Shown here piece by piece: positions 28,918-36,787 of a stretch of 64,000 nucleotides of DNA. The notes beneath the pieces were generated by a model. That model was not told the origin of the DNA. It did not search any database and worked only from the letters and a program-made list of their open reading frames with translations. The DNA is from Herminiimonas arsenitoxidans (GTDB taxonomy: Bacteria > Pseudomonadota > Gammaproteobacteria > Burkholderiales > Burkholderiaceae_D). Where the stretch lies: NCBI RefSeq assembly GCF_900130075.1, contig NZ_LT671418.1, forward strand, positions 3,100,001 to 3,164,000. Reading direction: 5' to 3'. A program made the position numbers and the translations under genes. Positions within the stretch are counted from its first letter, which is position 1; each line of letters opens with the position of its first letter.

Positions 28918-29907
28918 ATGACGATGAATACGACAACGCAGGAAATGAAAAAAGAATTTGGCAAGGTCGGCGTGCTGTTCGGCGGTCGCTCGGCTGAGCG
29001 CGAAGTATCGCTGATGTCGGGCAAAGGTGTGTTGGCGGCATTGCAAAGCAAAGGCGTTGATGCACATCCGTTTGATCCGGCTGAGCGCAGCCTGGCAGAA
29101 CTGGCGGCAGAGAAGTTTGATCGCGTCTTCATTGCTTTGCACGGCGCTTATGGCGAAGACGGTACTTTGCAAGGCGCATTGGAGCAATTGGGTATTCCGT
29201 ACACCGGCCCTGGCGTAATGGCATCGGCGATTGCGATGGACAAGGTCATGACCAAACGTGTCTGCCTGAGTCATGGTGTGCCGACGCCAAGATTTGCAGT
29301 ACTGGATACCGAGACGACAGATGCCGCGCAGTTGCAGGCAGTGGCACAGGAATTCGGTTTGCCTTTGATGTTGAAGGCGCCACATGAAGGTTCGACTATC
29401 GGTATCGCCAAGGTGGAAGCAGCCGATGGCATGCAAGCCGGTTTTGATTTGTGCGCAAAGTATGACGATGTGGTGCTCGCTGAGCAGTTCATCCGCGGAC
29501 GTGAATTGACGGTGCCAGTCATCGGTAATGGTCGCAGTGCGCGTGCCTTGCCTATCGTCGAAATACGTGCGCCGCAAGGAAACTACGATTACGAGCACAA
29601 GTACTTCAGCAACGACACCGAGTATCTGTGTCCTGCGCCTTTGGATGAAGCATTTACCAAACGTGTTCAGGCCTTGGCGGTTAGCGCATTCAATGCAGTA
29701 GGTTGCACTGGTTGGTCGCGTGTTGATTTCATGGTGCGTGCATCGGATAACGAGCCGTTCTTGCTGGAAATTAACACCTCGCCAGGTATGACCAGTCATT
29801 CGCTGGTGCCGATGTCGGCCAAGGTGGCGGGTACTGATTATGAAGATTTGTGTGTCGAGATTTTGCGTTTGGCAAAACTCGGTTTGAAACCAGCGCAACA
29901 CAAGTAA
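28918..29907 (+). CDS. ddlB: D-alanine:D-alanine ligase
   Basis: A 329-residue ATP-grasp ligase that makes D-Ala-D-Ala for MurF. Motifs are VLFGGRSAEREVSLMSG near the N-terminus, HGAYGEDGTLQGALE, YTGPGVMASAIAMDK, KAPHEGSTIGI, and ELTVPVIGNGRSARALPIVEI, ending with NTSPGMTSHSLVP. I chose the ATG at 28918, seven bases after the murC stop; a TTG at 28912 and an ATG at 28924 are also possible. It is followed by ftsQ after 21 bases. Confidence 0.95.
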   Translation: MTMNTTTQEMKKEFGKVGVLFGGRSAEREVSLMSGKGVLAALQSKGVDAHPFDPAERSLAELAAEKFDRVFIALHGAYGEDGTLQGALEQLGIPYTGPGVMASAIAMDKVMTKRVCLSHGVPTPRFAVLDTETTDAAQLQAVAQEFGLPLMLKAPHEGSTIGIAKVEAADGMQAGFDLCAKYDDVVLAEQFIRGRELTVPVIGNGRSARALPIVEIRAPQGNYDYEHKYFSNDTEYLCPAPLDEAFTKRVQALAVSAFNAVGCTGWSRVDFMVRASDNEPFLLEINTSPGMTSHSLVPMSAKVAGTDYEDLCVEILRLAKLGLKPAQHK

Positions 29908-29928
29908 AACGGAACGATAGATAAAACT

Positions 29929-30696
29929 ATGTGGCAAGACATCAGAACCTTGAACGCAACAGCCAATGCCTTATTCGGCCTGGTTGCGGTCGCCCTGATT
30001 TCTGCTTGCTTGTGGTGGATTGCGCAACGTCCGTACTTCACGCTGAAAGTGATACGGGTAGAAGGTGCCGAGCAGGCACAGTTGCGTCACATCAATCCAT
30101 TGACGATACGTAGTGCAGCTCTGTCGCGCATCAAGGGTAATTTCTTCACCGCGAATCTGGATACGGTGCGTCAAGCGTTTGAATCGGTACCGTGGGTGCG
30201 TAAAGCAACAGTGCGTCGCGATTGGCCGAATCAGTTGACGGTCACGCTGGAAGAGCACACACCGCTCGGTACCTGGGGTGAAGACGGGCGTTTGCTGTCA
30301 ACCAAGGGCGATGTGTTCACCGCCAATCTGGCTGAAGCGGAAGAAGATGCGGATCTGCTGGCGTTCAATGGACCGCTAGGTAGTGAAAAAGAAGTTGTCG
30401 CCAGATTGAATGATTTGAATACATGGTTTGCGCCGATGAATGTAACGGCTGAAGGTGTGTCTTTGTCTGGACGTTACGCGTGGACTGTGAAGTTGAGCAA
30501 TGGCGTGACAGTGGAGTTGGGTAGGGAGAAAAGCAGCACCACTTTGAAGGAACGTGTAGATCGATTGGTGGGGATTTATCCGCAATTGCTCGCACGCTTG
30601 CAGGACAGAATTGAAAGTATTGATATGCGTTATCCGAACGGACTGGCTCTGAAGGCACAGGGCTTGAAAGTCGGATCGGACAGTAAAAAAAAGTAA
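29929..30696 (+). CDS. ftsQ: Cell division protein FtsQ
   Basis: A 255-residue bitopic protein: short cytoplasmic N-terminus, one helix (about 15-33), then a POTRA domain (YFTLKVIRVEGAEQAQLRHI onward) and the FtsQ beta domain with VPWVRKATVRRDWPNQLTVTLEEH. It links the early and late divisome by binding FtsL/FtsB. Position between ddlB and ftsA is standard. Confidence 0.95.
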   Translation: MWQDIRTLNATANALFGLVAVALISACLWWIAQRPYFTLKVIRVEGAEQAQLRHINPLTIRSAALSRIKGNFFTANLDTVRQAFESVPWVRKATVRRDWPNQLTVTLEEHTPLGTWGEDGRLLSTKGDVFTANLAEAEEDADLLAFNGPLGSEKEVVARLNDLNTWFAPMNVTAEGVSLSGRYAWTVKLSNGVTVELGREKSSTTLKERVDRLVGIYPQLLARLQDRIESIDMRYPNGLALKAQGLKVGSDSKKK

Positions 30697-30706
30697 GCGG
30701 AAAAAC

Positions 30707-31939
30707 ATGACAAAAGACGCAAAAAATCTGATCGTCGGTCTCGACATCGGCACCTCGAAAGTGGTGGCTGTAGTGGCAGAAGTAATGCCCAACGGTCGTC
30801 ACGAAGTGATCGGTTTGGGACAGCATGAATCCAAGGGATTGAAAAAAGGCGTTGTCGTCAATATTGAGGCAACGGTCGAGTCCATCCAGCGCGCGCTGGA
30901 AGAAGCCGAGTTGATGGCGGACTGCAAGATACGCAATGTGTATACCGGCATCGCCGGCAGTCACATCCGTAGCTTCAATTCCAGCGGCATGGTGGCGATC
31001 AAGGATAAAGAAGTTACGGCAACCGATGTTGCACGCGTGATCGAAACCGCGAAAGCAGTCAACATCCCGACCGATCAGCAATTGCTGCACACCGTGCCGC
31101 AGGAATTCATTGTCGATAATCAGGAAGATGTGCGTGAACCAATCGGCATGAGCGGCATCCGACTCGAGGTGAAAGTTCACATCGTGACCGGCGCTGTTTC
31201 TGCAGTACAAAACATCGTGAAGTGCATCCGTCGTTGCGGGCTTGAAGTATCCGATCTGATTTTGCAACCGATGGCGTCTGCTGATGCTGTATTGACGGCG
31301 GATGAAAAAGAATTGGGTGTGGTGCTGATTGATATCGGTGGTGGCACGACAGATGTTGCGATCTTCACCGAAGGTGCGATCCGTCATACCGCAGTGATTC
31401 CGATTGCTGGCGACCAGATCACCAACGATATCGCGATGGCAGTGCGCACACCGACCGCAGAAGCGGAAGAAATCAAGCTGCGTTACGGCATGGCGAAACA
31501 GGTATTGGCCGATCCGGGCGAAACGCTGGAAGTGCCGGGCCTGGGCGATCGCGGTACGCGCTCTTTGTCGCGTCAAGCATTGGCTGCAGTGATTGAGCCA
31601 CGTATCGAAGAATTGTTTTCGCTGGTGCATCAGGTGGTGCGCGAATCCGGTTACGAAGAAGTGCTGTCATCCGGCATCGTGTTAACCGGTGGTACCGCGA
31701 TGATGCCGGGCATGGTGGAGTTGGCAGAAGATATTTTCTTGAAGCCTGCGCGTTTGGGTACGCCCGAATACAACGGTCAGTTGGCAGATGTAGTCCGTAG
31801 TCCGCGGTATGCAACGGTATTGGGTTTGTTGTTGGAAGCGAAAAAGCAGTATCTGCGTGGACACATCGTCACGCGTCAGGATGGATCGACGGTAGCAATT
31901 TTCCGTCGCATGAAGGAATGGTTTTTAGGTAATTTTTAA
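30707..31939 (+). CDS. ftsA: Cell division protein FtsA
   Basis: A 410-residue actin-like ATPase that tethers FtsZ to the membrane. The phosphate-1 loop GLDIGTSKVVAVV is at residues 11-23, the SHIRSFNSSG 1C-domain segment follows, the phosphate-2 loop is LIDIGGGTTDVAIF near 208, and the C-terminal amphipathic helix IFRRMKEWFLGNF provides the membrane anchor. It starts 10 bases after ftsQ. Confidence 0.96.
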   Translation: MTKDAKNLIVGLDIGTSKVVAVVAEVMPNGRHEVIGLGQHESKGLKKGVVVNIEATVESIQRALEEAELMADCKIRNVYTGIAGSHIRSFNSSGMVAIKDKEVTATDVARVIETAKAVNIPTDQQLLHTVPQEFIVDNQEDVREPIGMSGIRLEVKVHIVTGAVSAVQNIVKCIRRCGLEVSDLILQPMASADAVLTADEKELGVVLIDIGGGTTDVAIFTEGAIRHTAVIPIAGDQITNDIAMAVRTPTAEAEEIKLRYGMAKQVLADPGETLEVPGLGDRGTRSLSRQALAAVIEPRIEELFSLVHQVVRESGYEEVLSSGIVLTGGTAMMPGMVELAEDIFLKPARLGTPEYNGQLADVVRSPRYATVLGLLLEAKKQYLRGHIVTRQDGSTVAIFRRMKEWFLGNF

Positions 31940-31964
31940 TTTTATTTATTTTTTGCATTAACCC

Positions 31965-32019
31965 GCAGTTAGCAGTTGCTAGTTGTCACACCGCGTGAGA
32001 ACTATCAACTGGAAACTGC
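31965..32019 (+). promoter_or_regulatory. Large imperfect hairpin in the ftsA-ftsZ gap
   Basis: Arms 31965-31983 and 32001-32019 pair at 16 of 19 positions, and a nested TCAC/GTGA stem (31986-31989 with 31995-31998) closes the loop. No T-run follows, so it is not a standard terminator. It ends 10 bases before the AAGGA ribosome site of ftsZ, so it could affect ftsZ translation, mRNA stability or processing. Confidence 0.65.
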
Positions 32020-32039
32020 ATCTTCTTTAAGGAACTATC

Positions 32040-33224
32040 ATGGAAATCGACATGCTCGAAAATGTGGCACAGGGAACCGTGATCAAAGTGGTGGGCGTTG
32101 GTGGTGCTGGTGGCAACGCTGTACAACACATGATCAATAAAGGCGTGAACGGCGTGGAATTCATCGTCGCCAACACCGATGCGCAAGCATTGCAATTATC
32201 GAAGGCACATAACATCATCCAAATCGGTGAAACCGGTTTGGGCGCTGGTATGAAGCCGGCGGTAGGTCGCCAATTGGCAGAAGAAACACGTCCACGTATC
32301 GAAGACGCATTGCGCGGCGCGCACATGGTCTTTATCGCAGCCGGCATGGGCGGCGGTACCGGTACCGGCGCTGCACCTATCATTGCGCAAATCGCAAAAG
32401 AACAGGGCGCGTTGACGGTGGCGGTAGTTTCGAAGCCATTCTCATACGAAGGCAAGAAGTGCATGGACATCGCCGACGAAGGTCTGGAAGCCTTGGGCCA
32501 GCACGTCGATTCCTTGATCATCATCCTGAACGAAAAACTGGAAGAGATCTACGAAGACGACAGCATGATCGAATGGCTGCAACACGCTGATGACGTATTG
32601 AACAATGCTGTTGCCGGTATTGCAGAAATCATCAACGTACCTGGCCATATCAACGTCGATTTCAATGACGTGAAAACGATCATGGGCGAACAAGGCAAGG
32701 CAATGATGGGTACCGCAACTGCACAAGGTATCGATCGTGCACGCATCGCTGCGGAACAAGCAGTTGCATCGCCATTGCTCGACGGCATCGATTTGTCCGG
32801 CGCGCGCGGCGTGTTGGTTAACGTCACTGCCAGCCGTGGCCTCAAAGGTAAAGAAATCAAGGAAGTCATGGCAACTGTGCGCGCTTTCGCCGCACCAGAC
32901 GCATCGATCGCGCAAGGTATTGCGTACGACGATACGATGGGCGACGACATCCGCGTTACCGTGGTGGCGACTGGCTTGGGTCGTTCGCGTAAAGGTGTAC
33001 AACTGGTGCAAACACCAATGTTGCGTACCGGCACACATAACGAACCGATGATGGCTAACACCGGCATGATGCAAGGTTCCGCACAGCCAGCAGCTTCGTT
33101 CGACGGTTTGAAAGCGCCAGCAGTATGGCGTCGTGAATCGGCGTCCGATACGGTACGTGCGCTGGAGAAAAATGGCATGGAAACTTACGATATTCCAGCG
33201 TTTTTGCGCAAACAAGCCGACTGA
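32040..33224 (+). CDS. ftsZ: Cell division GTPase FtsZ
   Basis: A 394-residue tubulin-like GTPase that forms the Z ring. The GTP signature GGGTGTG is at 104-110, with GGAGGNAV at 21-28 and the T7 loop NVDFNDVKTIM near 200-210. After a short linker (about 325-380) comes the C-terminal peptide YDIPAFLRKQ that binds FtsA and ZapD. AAGGA lies upstream of the ATG. The 100-bp gap from ftsA is the largest within the cluster. Confidence 0.97.
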   Translation: MEIDMLENVAQGTVIKVVGVGGAGGNAVQHMINKGVNGVEFIVANTDAQALQLSKAHNIIQIGETGLGAGMKPAVGRQLAEETRPRIEDALRGAHMVFIAAGMGGGTGTGAAPIIAQIAKEQGALTVAVVSKPFSYEGKKCMDIADEGLEALGQHVDSLIIILNEKLEEIYEDDSMIEWLQHADDVLNNAVAGIAEIINVPGHINVDFNDVKTIMGEQGKAMMGTATAQGIDRARIAAEQAVASPLLDGIDLSGARGVLVNVTASRGLKGKEIKEVMATVRAFAAPDASIAQGIAYDDTMGDDIRVTVVATGLGRSRKGVQLVQTPMLRTGTHNEPMMANTGMMQGSAQPAASFDGLKAPAVWRRESASDTVRALEKNGMETYDIPAFLRKQAD

Positions 33225-33309
33225 TTTCCCTTTGTTCCGCGCAGGTAGGGCGACAGAAATTGTCAAACTACCTGCAAAATTGAACGGAACAAGGCATACT
33301 TCGGTTTCT

Positions 33310-33335
33310 ACGCCGCGCCACGTGCGCGGCGTTTT
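33310..33335 (+). terminator. Terminator at the end of the dcw cluster
   Basis: CGCCGCGC (33310-33317) pairs with GCGCGGCG (33323-33330), followed by TTTTCT. It lies 85 bp past ftsZ and before the peroxiredoxin gene. Confidence 0.8.
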
Positions 33336-33376
33336 CTAGTCGGCACTGCCGTTAAAACTAATCAAAGGAATTCGCA

Positions 33377-33880
33377 ATGACAATCAAAGTTGGTGATCAG
33401 CTGCCAGAAGCGCGGCTCGCAGAATACGTAGACGTAGCAACAGAAGGTTGCTCCGTTGGCCCAAGCAAAGTCATGGTGCACGAAGCAACCAAAGGCAAGA
33501 AAATCGCAATTTTCGCGGTTCCTGGCGCATTTACGCCAACTTGCTCCGAAACACACGCGCCAGGCTACATCAAGGCTGCTGACCAATTCAAAGCCAAAGG
33601 CGTTGATGAAATCTGGTGCATTTCGGTTAACGATGCATTCGTCATGGGCGCATGGGGCCGTGATCAAAAAGCAGTCGGCAAAGTACGTTTCATCGCTGAC
33701 GGTAGCGGTGCATTCACCAAGGCTCTGGGTCTGGAATTCGATCTGACCAAAGGCGGCCTGGGCGTGCGTTCGCAACGTTACTCGATGCTGGTTGAAGACG
33801 GCGTCGTCAAACAATTGAACGTTGAAGACAGCGGTCATCTGGAAGTATCGACAGCAGAAAAACTGCTGGAGCAAATCTAA
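33377..33880 (+). CDS. Peroxiredoxin, Prx5 type
   Basis: A 167-residue thiol peroxidase. The peroxidatic cysteine is Cys56 in FAVPGAFTPTCSETHAPGY, the classical Prx5 active site with Thr and the later Arg in GVRSQRYSMLVEDG. A second cysteine at 25 could resolve. It reduces peroxides using glutathione, glutaredoxin or thioredoxin; which is not visible. An AAAGGAA ribosome site precedes the start. Terminators on both sides make it a single-gene unit between ftsZ and lpxC. Confidence 0.9.
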   Translation: MTIKVGDQLPEARLAEYVDVATEGCSVGPSKVMVHEATKGKKIAIFAVPGAFTPTCSETHAPGYIKAADQFKAKGVDEIWCISVNDAFVMGAWGRDQKAVGKVRFIADGSGAFTKALGLEFDLTKGGLGVRSQRYSMLVEDGVVKQLNVEDSGHLEVSTAEKLLEQI

Positions 33881-33903
33881 GTTTCTGCTTTTGCAGGAAT
33901 GAC

Positions 33904-33933
33904 AAAAAACGGCGCCGAGTGCGCCGTTTTTTT
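33904..33933 (+). terminator. Terminator after peroxiredoxin
   Basis: AAAAAACGGCGC pairs with GCGCCGTTTTTTT around CGAGT; strong stem and T-run. Confidence 0.88.
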
Positions 33934-34042
33934 ATGCCTGAATGGACAGTGGAAGCAGCCGACAAGCCGGATTTCAGGTTTTCCCGCCTTGTTGTTTTAG
34001 ATGTCATCAGATGTAAAGCGACAGGTGGTTTTCGGCTTAGGT

Positions 34043-34051
34043 TGCTATAAT
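34043..34051 (+). promoter_or_regulatory. Extended -10 promoter of lpxC
   Basis: TG at 34043-34044, one base, then a perfect TATAAT at 34046-34051. No good -35 box is seen, as is usual for extended -10 promoters. Transcription should start near 34058, at the lpxC ATG itself, giving a leaderless mRNA. Confidence 0.7.
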
Positions 34052-34057
34052 CACAGC

Positions 34058-34993
34058 ATGTTAAAACAACGCACCATCAAACAAGTAGTCAAGTCCGTTG
34101 GCGTCGGTCTTCATTCCGGCACCAAGGTTGAACTGACTCTTCATCCCGCACCTGCTGATGCGGGTATCGTATTCCGTCGTGTCGATCTGGATCCTGTCGT
34201 TGAATTGCCTGCTCAGGCGACGATGGTCGGCGACACGCGCATGGCATCGACCCTGCAAATAGGCGATGCCAAGGTTTCTACCGTAGAGCATTTAATGTCG
34301 GCTTGCGCCGGTTTGGGCATCGATAATCTGTATGTCGACCTGACGGCGGAAGAAGTGCCGATTATGGACGGTTCCGCATCGTCCTTTGTTTTCTTGTTGC
34401 AGCAAGCTGGCTTGGAAGAGCAGGAAGCACCGAAGAAATTTATCCGCATCAAGAAAACGGTAGAAGTACGTCAAGGCAGCGGCGACCGTGAAATCTGGGC
34501 ACGCCTGGAGCCGTATGAAGGCTTCAAGCTCAAGTTCTTCATCCAGTTTAATCATCCGGCAGTCGATGGCACTGGTCAGACTGCCGAAATCGATTTCAGC
34601 TTTGAATCCTATGTGAAGGATGTCGCGCGCGCGCGTACCTTCGGTTTCATGCAGGATATGGAAACCTTGCGCGGTATGGGCCTGATCCGTGGCGGCTCAC
34701 TGGAAAATGCGATCGTGATGGATGAGTATCGCATCCTGAATACCGACGGTTTGCGCTATGACAATGAGTTTGTGCGGCACAAGATACTGGATGCGATTGG
34801 CGATCTGTATCTGGTCGGTCATCCATTGATCGCCAGCTACAACGCGCACAAATCTGGTCACATGCTGAACAATCTGCTGGTTCGGGCTTTGCTGGAACAG
34901 CCGGATGCGTATGAAATTGTTACGTTCGAAAAAGTCGAGTCCGCTCCCAAGGACTACGCTCGTCAAGCCAGTTTGGAGTGGGCGCTGAGTTAA
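34058..34993 (+). CDS. lpxC: UDP-3-O-acyl-N-acetylglucosamine deacetylase
   Basis: A 311-residue zinc amidase, the committed step of lipid A synthesis. Zinc ligands are His78 (VEHLMS), His241 and Asp245 (HKILDAIGD), with the general-base Glu77 and the catalytic His268 in KSGHMLNN. I chose MLKQRTIK at 34058, the normal family start; the frame is open to 34001 but the promoter lies in that stretch. There is no ribosome site, in line with a leaderless transcript. Confidence 0.95.
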   Translation: MLKQRTIKQVVKSVGVGLHSGTKVELTLHPAPADAGIVFRRVDLDPVVELPAQATMVGDTRMASTLQIGDAKVSTVEHLMSACAGLGIDNLYVDLTAEEVPIMDGSASSFVFLLQQAGLEEQEAPKKFIRIKKTVEVRQGSGDREIWARLEPYEGFKLKFFIQFNHPAVDGTGQTAEIDFSFESYVKDVARARTFGFMQDMETLRGMGLIRGGSLENAIVMDEYRILNTDGLRYDNEFVRHKILDAIGDLYLVGHPLIASYNAHKSGHMLNNLLVRALLEQPDAYEIVTFEKVESAPKDYARQASLEWALS

Positions 34994-35004
34994 GCCTGCT
35001 GTCC

Positions 35005-35036
35005 TGATTATTGATGTCGTGAGGCATCAATAATCA
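35005..35036. terminator. Hairpin between convergent lpxC and DUF721 genes
   Basis: A perfect 12-bp inverted repeat, TGATTATTGATG (35005-35016) and CATCAATAATCA (35025-35036), with an 8-base loop. It lies 12 bases past lpxC and 11 before the DUF721 stop. It lacks a clear T-run, so it may act as a weak bidirectional terminator or an mRNA 3'-end stabiliser. Confidence 0.6.
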
Positions 35037-35046
35037 TATCTGGCAT

Positions 35047-35547
35047 TCATTTTGCATTCAGATGACGTTGCATCATCAAGGTGAGTGCAGCCTTCAATGT
35101 CTTGTTCCGTGGTGCATCGTCCAGCGATTCGCTGAGTTCGGCGAATGCTGAAAGTGCCTGTGTCGGCAGCACTAATTGCTTGGAAGCTGTTGATTTTATA
35201 AGGCTTTTGGCAACTTGCACTTTGAGGCGGATTGCGTTAACCTGCCATCCCCGCTGTAGTAGTTCATCTTGCAGTTTTGGTAACTGTTGTTTCAGTCTTG
35301 CGGCCAGTGCAGCATTGGGCGTAGACAGAACCAGCTGATTCGCCTCAAACTGCAGCACAGCGCAGTGTGCAAACATGGCAGGAAGCGCCGTTGCACAATC
35401 TTTCTGTAAAGATGCCATGCGCGTAACCGCCGGCAAGAGTGCAGCAAGCTTGTCGTGCGAACGCAAGAATTCCGCAGCGCCTTTCGCTGATTTTTGTGGA
35501 AAGGTGCTTTGCTTGAACGGGATAAATGAGGATGGTCGCATCGTCAT
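35047..35547 (-). CDS. DUF721 (DciA-like) protein
   Basis: A 166-residue protein with the DUF721 fold near residues 15-120 (LPAVTRMASLQKDCATALP, CAVLQFEANQLVLSTPNAALAARLKQQLP). DUF721/DciA proteins load or regulate the replicative helicase in bacteria without DnaC, but short members near secA are mostly uncharacterised, so a replication role is an inference. It converges on lpxC and is divergent from the M23 gene with only 48 bp between starts. Confidence 0.75.
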   Translation of the reverse strand: MTMRPSSFIPFKQSTFPQKSAKGAAEFLRSHDKLAALLPAVTRMASLQKDCATALPAMFAHCAVLQFEANQLVLSTPNAALAARLKQQLPKLQDELLQRGWQVNAIRLKVQVAKSLIKSTASKQLVLPTQALSAFAELSESLDDAPRNKTLKAALTLMMQRHLNAK

Positions 35548-35595
35548 GAAACCTTATCACACCTCGTCTTAAAGCGGCGAGTCTAGGGAGTCGCG

Positions 35596-36540
35596 ATGCA
35601 GATTATTTTGTTGCACCCTCGTTTTACCCATGCCAAGTCAGTCACGCTGACGCGTCGGCATCTGGTACTTGCTCTGTTTGGTCTTTTGCTGGCGGTCGTC
35701 TTAGGCGCATCGCTCTTGTCTTATCTAGTGTTCAGCAATGCGGCGAGTATGCCTTCCCCTGTGCGTGAGCTGGTAACGACATCTTCAGGCAGTGACGAAA
35801 CCAATAAAGACAAATTCCTCAAAGAAAATCTGGCGCTGATGGCGCGTCGTCTCGGCGAGATGCAGGCGCAATTGATGCGTCTGGATGCTTTGGGCGAGCG
35901 TGTGCAGGGCTTGGCTGGCGTGAAACCGACCGAATTCAACTTCCGTGAGATGCCGGGTCGCGGCGGTGTAGAGCCTATGGATAGCACGGGTAGCCGTGAC
36001 CTCACCATGTCTGAATTCAAGGCCTTGCTCGATGCGATGGCGAACGATGTTGAACGCCGCGCTGACTATATGAATGTTGTCGAATCCACTCTGATGAGCG
36101 ACAAGATCAAATCCAAATTGTTACCGACGATCCAGCCGGTCAACGTCAGTTATAACGCATCGACTTTCGGCCGCAGGCTGGATCCATTCTCTGGGCGTAC
36201 TGCCATGCACGAAGGTATTGATTTCGCTGCGCCTATTGGTACGCCGATAGTGGCGGCGGCTGGCGGCGTTGTGACGGTGGCAGAATTCCACCCGCAATAC
36301 GGCAATATGATGGAGATCGATCACGGTAACGACATGATTACCCGTTACGCGCATACCTCGCGCTTGTTGATGCATGTCGGCGATATCGTGCGACGCGGTC
36401 AGCATATTGCCGATATTGGTACTACTGGTCGTTCAACTGGTCCTCATTTACACTTCGAGGTCCGTGTCAAAGGTGTGGCGCAGGATCCGCATAAATTCCT
36501 GCTGGCTGGTGCGAATCAGGCCAGATTGGCCGCAAAGTAA
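35596..36540 (+). CDS. M23 family metallopeptidase, membrane anchored
   Basis: A 314-residue protein with one membrane helix (about 23-48), a coiled-coil region (about 65-105), and a C-terminal LytM domain. Catalytic zinc motifs are intact: GRTAMHEGIDFAAP with His and Asp, and HLHFEVR. It probably cleaves or remodels peptidoglycan cross-links at the outer face of the inner membrane. The same family member is commonly found just upstream of secA. Its promoter must lie in the 48-bp gap or inside DUF721. Confidence 0.88.
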   Translation: MQIILLHPRFTHAKSVTLTRRHLVLALFGLLLAVVLGASLLSYLVFSNAASMPSPVRELVTTSSGSDETNKDKFLKENLALMARRLGEMQAQLMRLDALGERVQGLAGVKPTEFNFREMPGRGGVEPMDSTGSRDLTMSEFKALLDAMANDVERRADYMNVVESTLMSDKIKSKLLPTIQPVNVSYNASTFGRRLDPFSGRTAMHEGIDFAAPIGTPIVAAAGGVVTVAEFHPQYGNMMEIDHGNDMITRYAHTSRLLMHVGDIVRRGQHIADIGTTGRSTGPHLHFEVRVKGVAQDPHKFLLAGANQARLAAK

Positions 36541-36687
36541 TGGCAGCGTCCGCATTTTCATGCAAAAGGGCGCTGTTATTTATCTCCATATACGAACAAA
36601 TTTCCATTAGACAGGTCAGATCAGGCCCAGCTTTTTGCAAGTAGCTATTGTTTCCGGACTGATAAGCCCAATATGCTGGAAACGACA

Positions 36688-36696
36688 TGATAAAAT
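36688..36696 (+). promoter_or_regulatory. Possible extended -10 upstream of secA
   Basis: TG-A-TAAAAT fits an extended -10 box 92 bp before the secA ATG in a 247-bp gap; no convincing -35. Candidate only. Confidence 0.35.
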
Positions 36697-36787
36697 CCAC
36701 AATTTAGCCCAAGCCCAATTCGATGCAGCGCAAGCGATAACGTGCTGTATCTGGTTGTTTCAAGGCGCCTTTTTTTAGAATCCAAGC

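Noticed and set aside
28759..29937. A 392-codon antisense frame over ddlB
   Set aside because: Same reasons: ddlB is complete on the other strand and the antisense frame shows no domain.
30365..31630. A 421-codon antisense frame over ftsQ/ftsA
   Set aside because: Shadow of ftsA; no supporting signal.
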